Assembly (NCBI RefSeq): GCF_000970045.1
Contig: NZ_CP009505.1
Location: 2,938,808 to 3,002,807, forward strand
Length of the DNA: 64,000 bases
From: Methanosarcina sp. MTP4
Lineage (GTDB): Archaea; Halobacteriota; Methanosarcinia; Methanosarcinales; Methanosarcinaceae
Direction: 5' to 3'
The position numbers and the translations under genes are program-made. The notes beneath the pieces were generated by a model. It was given only the letters and a program-made list of their open reading frames with translations. It ran no database searches and had not been told where the DNA came from. Shown here piece by piece: positions 53,676 to 62,870 of this stretch. Position 1 is the first letter of the stretch. Every line of letters starts with the position of its first letter.

Positions 53676-54410
53676 ATGGAACTGGATAAAAGAGTAGCCG
53701 GACTTGAAACCGAATTCAAGATCATAAAAGGAGAAATGAGAGAGTTACTCGTAGATATCAGGGACCAGATGAACAGGACAGATAATCCTTTCTGCGGAAT
53801 CCAGAGCCAGGGAGCACCGACGGTTGAGGCACCGAAAAAAGAGATACCGGTGGAGGGAGAAAATACCGAAGAAAAGCTCCCGGAAGAGGGATTTGAAAGC
53901 CCTCCCACGGTTCCGGGAAATTCCCCGGCTGATAAGGAACGGCAGGGGATAATCGGAGGCAATCCAGGTGCAATAAACCCGGAGGCAATCCAAACTGCAC
54001 GGGAGAGCGTGAAACAGGAAGGAAAAACACAGGAAATTCCTGTACAGGAACCCGCAGATTCCGGGCGAAAAGAGATAGACACCCCCATGATCGTGGAACT
54101 GATGCGCTGGGTGGATTATGCGGTCAGGACTGTCGGGCACAGCAACCTAGATGAACTCCTGAACCTCTACAACGTCACTGGACACCTTTCCGATGAGTTA
54201 AAGGGTGTTCTTCAGAATATTGCAAATCTTTCCATTGAAGAACCTGCCGAAGAAAGCAGGGTAAGCATGAAGGAAAACATAGTGGTGCTTTCGCATTTGA
54301 GTACAATCCTGAATCCGGGGAAATCCGGAGGAAGAATCCAGCCTATCTATGGGGAGACCGGCTGGGAAGGGGAGAAAAAAGACAAAAAAACAGAACTGGC
54401 TTTTAACTGA
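53676..54410 (+). CDS. Archaellum cytosolic protein ArlD/E (second copy)
   Basis: A 244-aa paralog of the protein at 39090. The N-terminal coiled coil is nearly the same (LDKRVAGLETEFKIIKGEM). The linker is Pro/Glu-rich and diverged. The C-terminal FlaD/E domain has IVELMRWVDYAVRTVGHSNL and LLNLYNVTGHLSDELKGVL. ATG 53676 follows AGGTG. No FlaC gene adjoins it. Confidence 0.9.
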   Translation: MELDKRVAGLETEFKIIKGEMRELLVDIRDQMNRTDNPFCGIQSQGAPTVEAPKKEIPVEGENTEEKLPEEGFESPPTVPGNSPADKERQGIIGGNPGAINPEAIQTARESVKQEGKTQEIPVQEPADSGRKEIDTPMIVELMRWVDYAVRTVGHSNLDELLNLYNVTGHLSDELKGVLQNIANLSIEEPAEESRVSMKENIVVLSHLSTILNPGKSGGRIQPIYGETGWEGEKKDKKTELAFN

Positions 54411-54466
54411 ATTCGAGAGAAAACAGGGAAAAGGCCAGGCCAGGAAATAAGCCGGGGGGCAAACTA

Positions 54467-54967
54467 TTGAGTGGGGATTCGATAAGTGCTGCGATTCTAA
54501 CGACAGCTTCCGTAATCTGTGCATTTGCATTTATTTCAGCCGTGTACCCTTCCGTCATTACCGCAGGGGACCCCATCATGAGCCGCGCAGACGCAATGGG
54601 GGACCAGATCCTGACAGATACGGCGATACTTCATGAAATGGTTAGCTCCGATGAAACGGAGGTCTGCGTCTGGGTCAAGAACATAGGTTGCAGCCAGATA
54701 TCCTCAGGTCTGATAGATGAATCGGACCTTTTTTTCGGCCGGGCCGGGAACTTTGAGCGGATAGCGTATGACGAAAGCGCAAGTTCGACGCCGACCTGGA
54801 GCTATTCAATAGAACAGGGTGCGGATGACAACTGGGACACCGGAGAGACGCTTAAAATCACAATTAAACTTTCAGAATCTTATGCGTTTGTAAGCGGAGA
54901 AAAATATTTCATCAAGTTCAATGCGTACAACGGAGTTTCGGAAGAGACCTATTTCACGGTGGCATAA
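54467..54967 (+). CDS. flaF: Archaellum stator protein ArlF (second copy)
   Basis: A 166-aa paralog of the gene at 39947. It has a TM helix (ISAAILTTASVICAFAFISA) and a beta-sandwich (EVCVWVKNIGCSQISS, YFIKFNAYNGVSEETYF). It begins with TTG 54467, which aligns with the ATG of the first copy (SGxxIS), with GGGGGG upstream. It ends 12 bases before arlG. Confidence 0.9.
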   Translation: MSGDSISAAILTTASVICAFAFISAVYPSVITAGDPIMSRADAMGDQILTDTAILHEMVSSDETEVCVWVKNIGCSQISSGLIDESDLFFGRAGNFERIAYDESASSTPTWSYSIEQGADDNWDTGETLKITIKLSESYAFVSGEKYFIKFNAYNGVSEETYFTVA

Positions 54968-54979
54968 TGAGGTGGCATA

Positions 54980-55498
54980 ATGGGGTTTGGGTCAATCATT
55001 GCAGCAATGGTCTCGGTTTCAGCCATTCTTCTTGCATCCTATGTCTGCTCCAGAGGAGGGTTTTACATGGCAGACGTGCTTTCGGATTCTTTCGTGGAGA
55101 TGCAGGAAAACAAAAACGAGATGCTCAAAACAGAAATAGAGATAATAGGGGCCACAACAGACGGTGTTGATATCCTTCTTTCCGTTAATAACACCGGAGC
55201 CGTGAAAATCGGGGATTTCGAATATATGGATGTGATCGTCCTGTACTGCAACTCATCCAACACAACAAAAACCGTCTGGGCTCCGTACCAAGAAGAAACT
55301 GCCCCTCTTGCCGGGAACCACTGGAAGGTGCACAGCATTTCCCCCGACCTGATAAACCCCGGGATCTTTGACGCAGGGGAGATAATGGAAATGCAGGTCA
55401 GGCTGAATGCCTCAGACCCCATAGGGAACAACAGTGAAAACTGGATACAGGTAACAACCCCGAATGGAGCGGGAGATTCGGTATATTTTAAAAGGTAG
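54980..55498 (+). CDS. flaG: Archaellum stator protein ArlG (second copy), TAG stop
   Basis: A 172-aa paralog of the gene at 40436, with a TM helix (MVSVSAILLASYVCSRGGF) and an extracellular domain (GVDILLSVNNTGAVKIGDFE). It ends with TAG, followed one codon later by TGA, so read-through as pyrrolysine would add only two residues. ATG 54980 is preceded by GAGGTGG. Confidence 0.9.
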   Translation: MGFGSIIAAMVSVSAILLASYVCSRGGFYMADVLSDSFVEMQENKNEMLKTEIEIIGATTDGVDILLSVNNTGAVKIGDFEYMDVIVLYCNSSNTTKTVWAPYQEETAPLAGNHWKVHSISPDLINPGIFDAGEIMEMQVRLNASDPIGNNSENWIQVTTPNGAGDSVYFKR

Positions 55499-55617
55499 AA
55501 ATGAAACCCGTTAAGATTAGTATAAAAGGGGATTGAAAACTGAAAGATAATCCATGAAGATTGGTGTAGAAAAAGGACATTAAAGACTGAAAAATAAAGA
55601 ATTGGATGGGGAAAGAG

Positions 55618-56424
55618 ATGAGTGACAGGGCTCCGGGGGAGGAAATTCAGGGGAATGGATCATTATTTGGCGCAGAGGACTCCCTTGAAGAAATGCTAGA
55701 AGAAATTACGGGGGAGGAAAAAGCCCCTCTTGAGGTCATATCTTTTGGACACCTGGAGATTGACAGGAAGATGGAAGGAGGCGTACCTGTTGGTTCCCTG
55801 AGCCTGCTTGAAGGAGGAAACGATAGTGGCAAATCCATCCTCCTGCAGCAGATTATGTGGGGAGCTCTGGACCAGGGAAAAACCGTGCTCGCCCTTACGA
55901 CTGAAAAGACAGCAAAAGATATGCTGAGGCAGATGGAAAAGCTGGCCCTTGACGTCTACGACTATTTCATAATAGGAAGGTCCAGAATACTCGAAATAGA
56001 CGCTAACTACATTGAAGAAAATCCCCAAATTAGTGAAAAACTGCTCCTGATGCTCCTCGAATGCATCAAAAGAAGTGAAGAAGAGCTTGTCCTTATCGAT
56101 TCCCTAACAGCTTTTGTCGTGAATTCCCCGGAAAATGCCATATTAAACTTTTTTACCGAATGTGTAAAGCTCTGCGATAGGGGAAAAACCATCCTCATAA
56201 GCGTCCACGGTTATTCGTTCTCAGAAGCACTTCTCTCCCGGATAAGATCAATCTGCGACGCCTACATGGAACTCAGGATAGAACATGTAGGGGACCAGTG
56301 GATAAAGACCATGGAAATCCAGAAGCTCCGGGGAGCAAGGAAGGAAATCGGCAACATGCTGAGTTTTGATGTAGAAAGCGAATACGGGTTGAAAATCATC
56401 CCGGTCTCGAAAGTGAAGGCCTGA
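55618..56424 (+). CDS. flaH: Archaellum motor ATP-binding protein ArlH (second copy)
   Basis: A 268-aa RecA/KaiC-like protein. The Walker A-like loop is EGGNDSGKSILLQQ and Walker B is ELVLIDSLTAFVVN. It has about 25 more N-terminal residues than the first copy, rich in Glu (EEMLEEITGEEK). ATG 55618 with GGGGA upstream is chosen. ATG 55606 is a weaker alternative. The 230-base gap to arlI is longer than in operon 1. Confidence 0.92.
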   Translation: MSDRAPGEEIQGNGSLFGAEDSLEEMLEEITGEEKAPLEVISFGHLEIDRKMEGGVPVGSLSLLEGGNDSGKSILLQQIMWGALDQGKTVLALTTEKTAKDMLRQMEKLALDVYDYFIIGRSRILEIDANYIEENPQISEKLLLMLLECIKRSEEELVLIDSLTAFVVNSPENAILNFFTECVKLCDRGKTILISVHGYSFSEALLSRIRSICDAYMELRIEHVGDQWIKTMEIQKLRGARKEIGNMLSFDVESEYGLKIIPVSKVKA

Positions 56425-56654
56425 AAAAGGAAATCCGCTAACCCCTGGAAATACGAAGATAGAAGGAAGACCAGTAGAAGAAAAGTTAGTAGACCAAAAA
56501 AGATCAGCAGAAAAAACAGCTGAAACTGAAAAAAATAAAGCAGTGAAACCTGAAAACCGGGACTTAAATATACTGGAGAAAAGTGAAGGATCCGGAAGAA
56601 GCGGTAGAAAGATTTCGGCGACAGAAGAACGAAAAACCGGATGAGGATTTGAAA

Positions 56655-58562
56655 ATGGAAGCTCTGCCTTTTGACCCGCTGCCTGGCCCGGATAACGGCG
56701 GACGTTCCCGAAAGCAAGTGTATGCCAGGCTTTCTCCCGAATTTAAGGAATTCGTGGACAGGGAAGAAAACCGCCACATCCTTGACTACCTGTGCAGGGT
56801 TCCACTTGAAGAAATCGGCATTCCGGAATTCTATCCCCATATATCAAGGGCTTTGAAAAACAAGAGGTTCCCCAACCTGATCTACCCCATAGGAGGAGGG
56901 CTTGCTGTCCATATTTATCCGGATAATGAAGACATGAGAAACTATTACATTCCTATCGAGCCCTCTATTTTCCAGAACGTTGACAGCCTCCTGACAGATG
57001 TGGAAAGAGTGCTTGTAGACGTTGTCCAGGACCTGGAAGTAAATACGAAAGACCCTGAAGAGAGAAAGAGACTGCTAAAAGAAGTGCTTGAAAAGGTCTG
57101 CATTGTAAATGAAACGTTAGAGAGAAATCCAGAGGGAAATCCAGAGGGAAATCCAGAGGGAAATCCAGAGGGAAAAGCAGGGGAAGCAAAAAGGGGAAAG
57201 GGAAAAAAATCAGGAGAAACGAAAAAAAGCAATGGAGAAGAAGCAGAACAGGGCGATGGGGAAAAATCAGGGGAAAAGGATGAAAACGCAAAGGGGCTCT
57301 TAAACAAATGTTTCAGGAATGTTGGCCGGGTTTTCAATAATAAAAATAAGCAGCAAGTCCAGGTAACACCCGAAGAATTCAGAGCCGTCAAATATCTCAT
57401 GATAAGGGACAAGGTAGGGATGGGGGTGCTGGAGCCCTTGCTTGCGGATACGAACATAGAAGATATCAGCTGCAGCGGACTTGGCAGGATCTTTGTAGAA
57501 CACAAGGTTTTTTCTGCCCTGAAGACGACAAACTCGTTTCAGGAGATGGAGGAACTCAACTCTTTTGTCATACAGATGTCCGAAAAGGTGGGTAAACCCA
57601 TTACCTACCGGGACCCCATTGTTGATACTGCACTTCCCGACGGGTCCAGGATCAACATCGTCTTCGGGGAAGATGTCTCAAAGCGGGGCAGCAACTTCAC
57701 AATCAGAAAGTTCATGGGAACCCCAATCTCAATCCTCGAGCTGATCGAATTCGGGACCCTCGACTACACAATGGCTGCTTACATGTGGATGATGCTCAGG
57801 GCAGGGATGAACTGCTTTGTTTCCGGGGAAACGGCTTCGGGAAAAACCACCATGATGAACGCAGTGACCACCTTTCTCCCTCCCAATTCCAAGATCGTTT
57901 CCATCGAAGATACCCCGGAACTGCAGGTGCCACATAAGAACTGGACCCGGGAAGTTACGAGGACCTCACGGGAAGAAAGCAACTCCGAGGTTTCGATGTT
58001 CGACCTTCTGAAAGCAGCCCTGCGCCAGCGCCCGAACGAGATCATTATCGGGGAAATCCGCGGCGTTGAAGGAAACATTGCCTTCCAGGCCATGCAGACA
58101 GGGCACCCGGTAATGTCCACATTCCACGCCGCCTCCGTTGAAAAGCTGATCCAGAGGCTAACCGGGGATCCTATCAGCGTCCCTAAAAATTATGTGGATA
58201 ACCTGAACGTGGTTCTCATCCAGAGCGCGGTAAACGTGCCCGGAAAAGGGCTCGGCAGAAGGGTGCTCACCGTAAACGAAATAGTGGGCTATGACTCCAT
58301 AAACCAGGCTTTTAATTTCATGGACATTTTCAAATGGGACCCTGCCACTGACACATTCAAATTTACGGGGAAGAACAATTCCTACCTGCTGGAGCAAAAG
58401 ATCGCCCCACGCATGGGGATCCCTGAAAACCAGGCAAGGAGAATTTATGCAGAACTTGACAAAAGAGCAAAAATCCTCAAAAAAATTCATCAGGCAAAAA
58501 TCATCAATTTCTATGACCTGTTTGACATGCTGATCCGGGTTGAGGAGGCGGGGGTTACATAA
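56655..58562 (+). CDS. flaI: Archaellum motor ATPase ArlI (second copy)
   Basis: About 635 aa, with Walker A GETASGKTTMMNAV, SIEDTPELQVP and Walker B IIIGEIRG. It is homologous over the whole length to ArlI 1 and has Lys (AAG) where the first copy has TAG. Between the N-terminal and catalytic parts it has an extra charged segment of about 60 residues that begins with EGNP repeats and continues Lys/Glu/Gly-rich. ATG 56655 (GAGGAT six bases upstream) is preferred. An in-frame GTG at 56583 would add 24 residues. Confidence 0.92.
   Translation: MEALPFDPLPGPDNGGRSRKQVYARLSPEFKEFVDREENRHILDYLCRVPLEEIGIPEFYPHISRALKNKRFPNLIYPIGGGLAVHIYPDNEDMRNYYIPIEPSIFQNVDSLLTDVERVLVDVVQDLEVNTKDPEERKRLLKEVLEKVCIVNETLERNPEGNPEGNPEGNPEGKAGEAKRGKGKKSGETKKSNGEEAEQGDGEKSGEKDENAKGLLNKCFRNVGRVFNNKNKQQVQVTPEEFRAVKYLMIRDKVGMGVLEPLLADTNIEDISCSGLGRIFVEHKVFSALKTTNSFQEMEELNSFVIQMSEKVGKPITYRDPIVDTALPDGSRINIVFGEDVSKRGSNFTIRKFMGTPISILELIEFGTLDYTMAAYMWMMLRAGMNCFVSGETASGKTTMMNAVTTFLPPNSKIVSIEDTPELQVPHKNWTREVTRTSREESNSEVSMFDLLKAALRQRPNEIIIGEIRGVEGNIAFQAMQTGHPVMSTFHAASVEKLIQRLTGDPISVPKNYVDNLNVVLIQSAVNVPGKGLGRRVLTVNEIVGYDSINQAFNFMDIFKWDPATDTFKFTGKNNSYLLEQKIAPRMGIPENQARRIYAELDKRAKILKKIHQAKIINFYDLFDMLIRVEEAGVT
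57124..57172. repeat. 12-bp coding repeat in arlI 2
   Basis: Four copies of a GGAAATCCAGAG unit encode Glu-Gly-Asn-Pro repeats in the linker of the second ArlI. Changes in copy number keep the frame. The first copy of the gene has no such segment. Confidence 0.92.
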
Positions 58563-60193
58563 TGAATATAGTTAGAAGGATCGGCAATATGGGGATAGGG
58601 GAAAAGTTCGGCAATTCAGAGGCAGGAAAAAAGTTTAGCTATGCATCCATAGGGAAAAAGCTCGGCAATTCAGAGGCAGGAAAAAGGTTAGGCATTGAGG
58701 AAATAAGAAAAAAGCTGGCTGGCTTGAAGGTAGTTGAAAGGATAAGCGACGATATGCTTTTCCTGCTCACGTACATGGCGGCGATTTCCACGGCAGACAT
58801 CGAAAGGAACAGGATCTTCGATAACGCCGGAGCCCAGAAGGAATATGAAGCCTCGGTATATTTCAAACAGGTCCATACCCTTGCTTCGAAATGGGGGTAT
58901 GAATACGCAAAGGCCTGCAAGTATATCTCGCAAAAAATGCAGGATGCTTACCTGGCGAAATTTTTCGGCAGAATGGCAAACATTCTCTCATCAGGGGAGC
59001 CGGAAAAAAATTTCCTGAAACACGAAAAAATCACACGGGAAGAAATATATTCGAATGAATACGAACGAAGTGTGGAGTCCCTGAGGAAATGGACCGACGG
59101 ATACACCGCCCTTATGGTATCAATGACCCTCGTGGTGACCATAATTCTCATATCCGTGATGATCTACGATATAGGAAACATAGAGACTCTCGCCTCAATG
59201 ACAGTCCTTTTAACGATTTTTACCTCATGCCTGGCGCTTTACATAATATACAAAGCAACCCCCGCCGAAAAGAAGATCCATAAGCTCCAGCACAGATCAA
59301 GGGAACAGAAACAGATAGAGCTCTTAACCCGGGTCCTCCTCCCCCTGGGAACGCTTTCCATAAGCTTCCTTTTCATCCACGGGACAAAGGTAGAACTGAT
59401 CCTTCTGGCCGTGCCCCTCTTCACACTTCCTATCGGCATCCTTGCAATGATCGATGACCGGAAAATAGACGAGAGGGACAGCAGTTTCCCTGCCTTTGTA
59501 AAGACCCTGGGAACCCTTGCCGGAACCGCGGGGATCACCATCAGCAGTGCAATGGAAAACCTGGACAGGGGAAATGTGGGTTGCCTGGGAAGAGGAGTTG
59601 AAACGCTACACCTGGGCCTTTCCATGGGGATCAAAACAAGCCTCTGCTGGGAAAAGTTCGTAGGGGAAACGGGTTCCGAACTGATCAACAGGTCCTCGAA
59701 GATCTTTACCGACGCCGTCGAACTCGGGGGAGATCCTGCGGAAATCGGAAGCATCGTTTCTTCCTCAAGCCTCGCAATAGTCCTGCTCCGGATGAAGCGA
59801 AAAATGGTCAGTTCGGGCTTTCGTGGACTTGCAATAGTCCTGCATGGGGTGATGGTTGGACTCCTGATCTTTGTCATGGAAATTATCCGTAAATTCAGCG
59901 AGCTTGTATCAACCATGAACGAGGCACACATCTCGATGCACGGGGATATGAGCGGGATTTCCGAAATGGGGATTAGCATGTTCAATGTGACGGACAAAGT
60001 GCCCTTTCTTGACAGTTTCACGCTTGCAGTTGTGCTTACCCTCACGATCTCAAACGCAATAGTCGTGAAAATCGTGGAAGGGGGAGGAAATTACAAATTA
60101 TTTTTCTATGGGGGGCTCATGTCAGGGATTTCAGGAATTTCAATGACCCTGATCCCTCCCATAGTATCAACAATGTTCTCATTTGAGATGTAA
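58562..60193 (+). CDS. flaJ: Archaellum membrane platform protein ArlJ (second copy)
   Basis: A 543-aa T2SF-like polytopic membrane protein, homologous to the gene at 43745 (TYMAAISTADIERNRIF, KWTDGYTALMVS, LAIVLLRMKRKMVSSG). It has an N-terminal extension of about 55 residues containing an 18-residue duplication (GNSEAGKKF/GNSEAGKRL) encoded by a 54-bp DNA repeat. Its ATG overlaps the arlI stop by one base, as in operon 1. Confidence 0.93.
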   Translation: MNIVRRIGNMGIGEKFGNSEAGKKFSYASIGKKLGNSEAGKRLGIEEIRKKLAGLKVVERISDDMLFLLTYMAAISTADIERNRIFDNAGAQKEYEASVYFKQVHTLASKWGYEYAKACKYISQKMQDAYLAKFFGRMANILSSGEPEKNFLKHEKITREEIYSNEYERSVESLRKWTDGYTALMVSMTLVVTIILISVMIYDIGNIETLASMTVLLTIFTSCLALYIIYKATPAEKKIHKLQHRSREQKQIELLTRVLLPLGTLSISFLFIHGTKVELILLAVPLFTLPIGILAMIDDRKIDERDSSFPAFVKTLGTLAGTAGITISSAMENLDRGNVGCLGRGVETLHLGLSMGIKTSLCWEKFVGETGSELINRSSKIFTDAVELGGDPAEIGSIVSSSSLAIVLLRMKRKMVSSGFRGLAIVLHGVMVGLLIFVMEIIRKFSELVSTMNEAHISMHGDMSGISEMGISMFNVTDKVPFLDSFTLAVVLTLTISNAIVVKIVEGGGNYKLFFYGGLMSGISGISMTLIPPIVSTMFSFEM

Positions 60194-60204
60194 GGAGGCA
60201 ATGA

Positions 60205-61086
60205 ATGAAAGTGTTCAGAGACCTCATATTCAGGCTGAAATACGGAGATGAAAGCGATATAGAGAAACTGATGAAAAACAGGGAAGAAATCAGGGCTGAG
60301 ATCAAAAGCCTGATGAAAAAGAAAAGGGAGATCGAAACCCGCATAGATAAAGTGCTTGCTGCCCAGGAAGAAACCAGGAAAAGGGTAGAGAAGCAAATGG
60401 AAATGGAGAAAAAAGGGAGGAAACAAAGGGCAGGGAAAGCAGGGGAAAAAACAGGAATCCTGGGAAAAACAGGAATCTTAAGGAGAATAGGGGGAAAACA
60501 GGATCAGGGGAGCGGGAAAAAAATCCCGGAGAAAGATGGAAAGAAACCTGAAATCCGGAAGAAAAAGGAAAGGAAAAAAGAAGAAATTTTCCTTCAGGAA
60601 GGAACTGAAGATGCGAAAAAAGTGATCGATTCCGAAGTAGAGGAAGCAGCGGAACTTATGGCAGAAACAATTATAGAAGCAGAGCTGGAAGCAGGATTGA
60701 AAACCGGAGGAAAAACAGAAGCAAACCCCGGAGAAAGATCAGGAGTGGAAACGGAAGCAAAAACAGAAACGGGAGTGGAAACAGAAGCAAGAGATAAGAA
60801 AACTCCCTCAGGGAAAACAGATAAATTCTCTGCTCTCTTCTCAAGCCAGATTTCCCCTGAAAATGAAGATGATTCCGAAAAAACAACAAAGGATGAAAAA
60901 GGAAAAGATGGAAAAACGTCAGCAGACTTTTTCGGAGCCGACCTGCTAGAAGAGCTTCTTAATGATGATTCCCTCAATGAGGAAGAAGAACAGAGCATCT
61001 TGAAATTTATAGAGGATACAAGCACAGAGGAACTCATCAGTGGTTTAAGAGACGTGAGAGAGAAACTGTTCATAGCAGGTTCATGA
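60205..61086 (+). CDS. Unrecognised last gene of archaellum operon 2
   Basis: A 293-aa protein. The N-terminal coiled coil (DIEKLMKNREEIRAEIKSLM, ETRIDKVLAAQEETRKR) is followed by a very charged low-complexity middle with ETGVETEA-type repeats. The C-terminal acidic helical block (DLLEELLNDDSLNEEEEQ, then KFIEDTSTEELISGL) matches the last gene of operon 1. GGAGG precedes the ATG and it lies 11 bases behind arlJ, so it belongs to the operon. The coiled coil suggests a scaffold or adaptor. No family is recognised. Confidence 0.78.
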   Translation: MKVFRDLIFRLKYGDESDIEKLMKNREEIRAEIKSLMKKKREIETRIDKVLAAQEETRKRVEKQMEMEKKGRKQRAGKAGEKTGILGKTGILRRIGGKQDQGSGKKIPEKDGKKPEIRKKKERKKEEIFLQEGTEDAKKVIDSEVEEAAELMAETIIEAELEAGLKTGGKTEANPGERSGVETEAKTETGVETEARDKKTPSGKTDKFSALFSSQISPENEDDSEKTTKDEKGKDGKTSADFFGADLLEELLNDDSLNEEEEQSILKFIEDTSTEELISGLRDVREKLFIAGS

Positions 61087-61212
61087 AGTAAAGAAACTGT
61101 AGTAAAGAAACAAAATTAAAAAAAGGGGATGGGAATAGAGACACTTAAGGCTCCTTTCCCGGTGCTTAACAATCAGCATTTAAGGATAAAAAGTGTATTT
61201 CCAGATCAAAAT

Positions 61213-61431
61213 TTAATCAAGATGGAAAAGCCCTTCTTTTGCCTTGGCCAGGTGCTCATTCGCCTCCTCGACTTTCTTAGCGGCTTCAAGGATTTCTTCG
61301 GAGGCATCAAGGAAGCCGTCTTTCTTGGCTTTCTGTGCCCATTCCACGAAGCTCTTGTTGTGGCTCTCATTGTGTTCGATCCAGTGTGAAATCAAGTGTG
61401 AAAGCTTGTCTTTATCTAATTCTTCAGACAT
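61213..61431 (-). CDS. Small helical protein with His-rich N-terminal motif
   Basis: A 72-aa, wholly alpha-helical protein. Its conserved motif HLISHWIEHNESHNKSFVEW looks like a metal-binding or helix-packing His cluster and matches a small uncharacterised archaeal/bacterial domain family (DUF8180-like, from memory). A heptad-like second half follows (EEILEAAKKVEEANEHLAKA). GGAGGG is well placed before the ATG. It is convergent to archaellum operon 2 and separately transcribed. Function unknown. Confidence 0.72.
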   Translation of the reverse strand: MSEELDKDKLSHLISHWIEHNESHNKSFVEWAQKAKKDGFLDASEEILEAAKKVEEANEHLAKAKEGLFHLD

Positions 61432-61628
61432 TAGATATTCCCTCCACTTTTTATATGCATTTCATTGTATAAATTCTCACTGGATGTGTACCGGGTTTTT
61501 ACAGTGTTACCATAAAGAGCAAAATGAGACTAAAAAAGGAGATAGAGAAGTTAAAAACGAAAAGGTAAGGAAAAAGTGGGGAAAAATAAAGGGAAAGAAA
61601 AGGGGAGAAAATATTGGGGAGAAAATAT

Positions 61629-62870
61629 TTAAACTGTCCTCGGGTCCGTGATTTCCCCGGAAAGGGCCGAAGCCGCGGCTGTCGCAGGAGAAGCAAGGTA
61701 GATAAAGCCGCCTTTGCCCATCCTGCCCCTGAAATTCCGGTTGGCGGTGGAGACACAGACTTCCCCTTCCCCAAGCACGCCCTGGTGGGCTCCCAGACAG
61801 GGCCCGCAGCCGGGAGTCGAGATGGTTACCCCGGCTTTCAGGAGGGTCTGCATGGTCCCGTTTTCAATTGCCGCAAGGAGAGTCGAGCGGGATGCGGGAA
61901 TCACGATGGTCCTGACAGCAACTTTCTTTCCTTTCAGGATCCCGGCTGCAACTTCCAGATCTTCGAGCCTTCCGTTGGTGCAGGTCCCGATGAAGACCTG
62001 GTCCACATGGGTGCCTTCCAGTTCCCCGACAGGCTTTACATTGTCCACCTGGTGGGGGCAGGCAACCTGGGGTTCGATGTCCCCTGCATCATATGTAACT
62101 TCTTTAACATAGCTGGCATCAGGGTCGGCATAGACCGGATCAAAGGGTTCAGCTTCCCGGTTTTTAAGGAACTCGAAGGTCTTTCCGTCTGGGGGTACGA
62201 TTCCTGTTTTTGCCCCCATTTCGATTGCCATGTTGCACAGCGTCATCCTGCCCGAAACGGAAAGCCCGCTGATGGCAGGCCCGTAAAACTCCAAGGCCTT
62301 ATAGGTCGCGCCTGCTATCCCGGTTTTTCCTATCAGGTAGAGGGTTAGGTCCTTTGCATAGACGCCTTTTCCAAGTTCCCCTTCCACGGTCATCCTGATG
62401 CTTTCCGGCACTTTGAACCAGAGCTTGCCTGCGGCAAAGATCTCGGCCATGTCCGTTGCCCCGACCCCGGTTGCAAAAGCCCCGAAAGCCCCATAGGTGC
62501 AGGAATGGGAATCTGCTCCAACAACCAGCTTTCCCGGCAGGGCAAACCCGTTTTCAGGCAGTACCTGGTGGCAGATGCCCTCTCCCACTTCATAGAAGTT
62601 AGGGATCTGCTGCTCCTTAACCCAGTCCCGGATCTCGTGCTGGAGCCCGGCAGCCGTTTCATTGTTCGCAGGGGCAATGTGGTCAAAGGGAATTACGATC
62701 CTTTCAGGATCCCAGACCTTTTCCACCTCCATTTCCTTAAAAGCCTTTACCGCCAGGATGGAGGTGCCGTCGTGCGCCATTGCGTAGTCCACGTTTGCCA
62801 GCACAAAATCGTTTGCCTTTGCCTCGGTTCCCGTTGCCCGGGAAAAGATCTTCTCGCTGATAGTTCCCAA
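61629..62870 (-). CDS. Homoaconitase / 3-isopropylmalate dehydratase large subunit
   Basis: A 413-aa [4Fe-4S] hydro-lyase of the LeuC/HacA subgroup. Cluster cysteines appear in GTCTNGR (near residue 294) and PGCGPCLG (near 355 and 358). [22 protein letters not shown] and [11 protein letters not shown] are also present. It isomerises 2-hydroxytricarboxylates in leucine or in coenzyme B (homoaconitate) synthesis. Methanogens carry both, and the large subunit alone does not decide. The small subunit is not adjacent. The start is TTG 62870, seven bases after AAGGAGA. Confidence 0.9.
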   Translation of the reverse strand: MGTISEKIFSRATGTEAKANDFVLANVDYAMAHDGTSILAVKAFKEMEVEKVWDPERIVIPFDHIAPANNETAAGLQHEIRDWVKEQQIPNFYEVGEGICHQVLPENGFALPGKLVVGADSHSCTYGAFGAFATGVGATDMAEIFAAGKLWFKVPESIRMTVEGELGKGVYAKDLTLYLIGKTGIAGATYKALEFYGPAISGLSVSGRMTLCNMAIEMGAKTGIVPPDGKTFEFLKNREAEPFDPVYADPDASYVKEVTYDAGDIEPQVACPHQVDNVKPVGELEGTHVDQVFIGTCTNGRLEDLEVAAGILKGKKVAVRTIVIPASRSTLLAAIENGTMQTLLKAGVTISTPGCGPCLGAHQGVLGEGEVCVSTANRNFRGRMGKGGFIYLASPATAAASALSGEITDPRTV

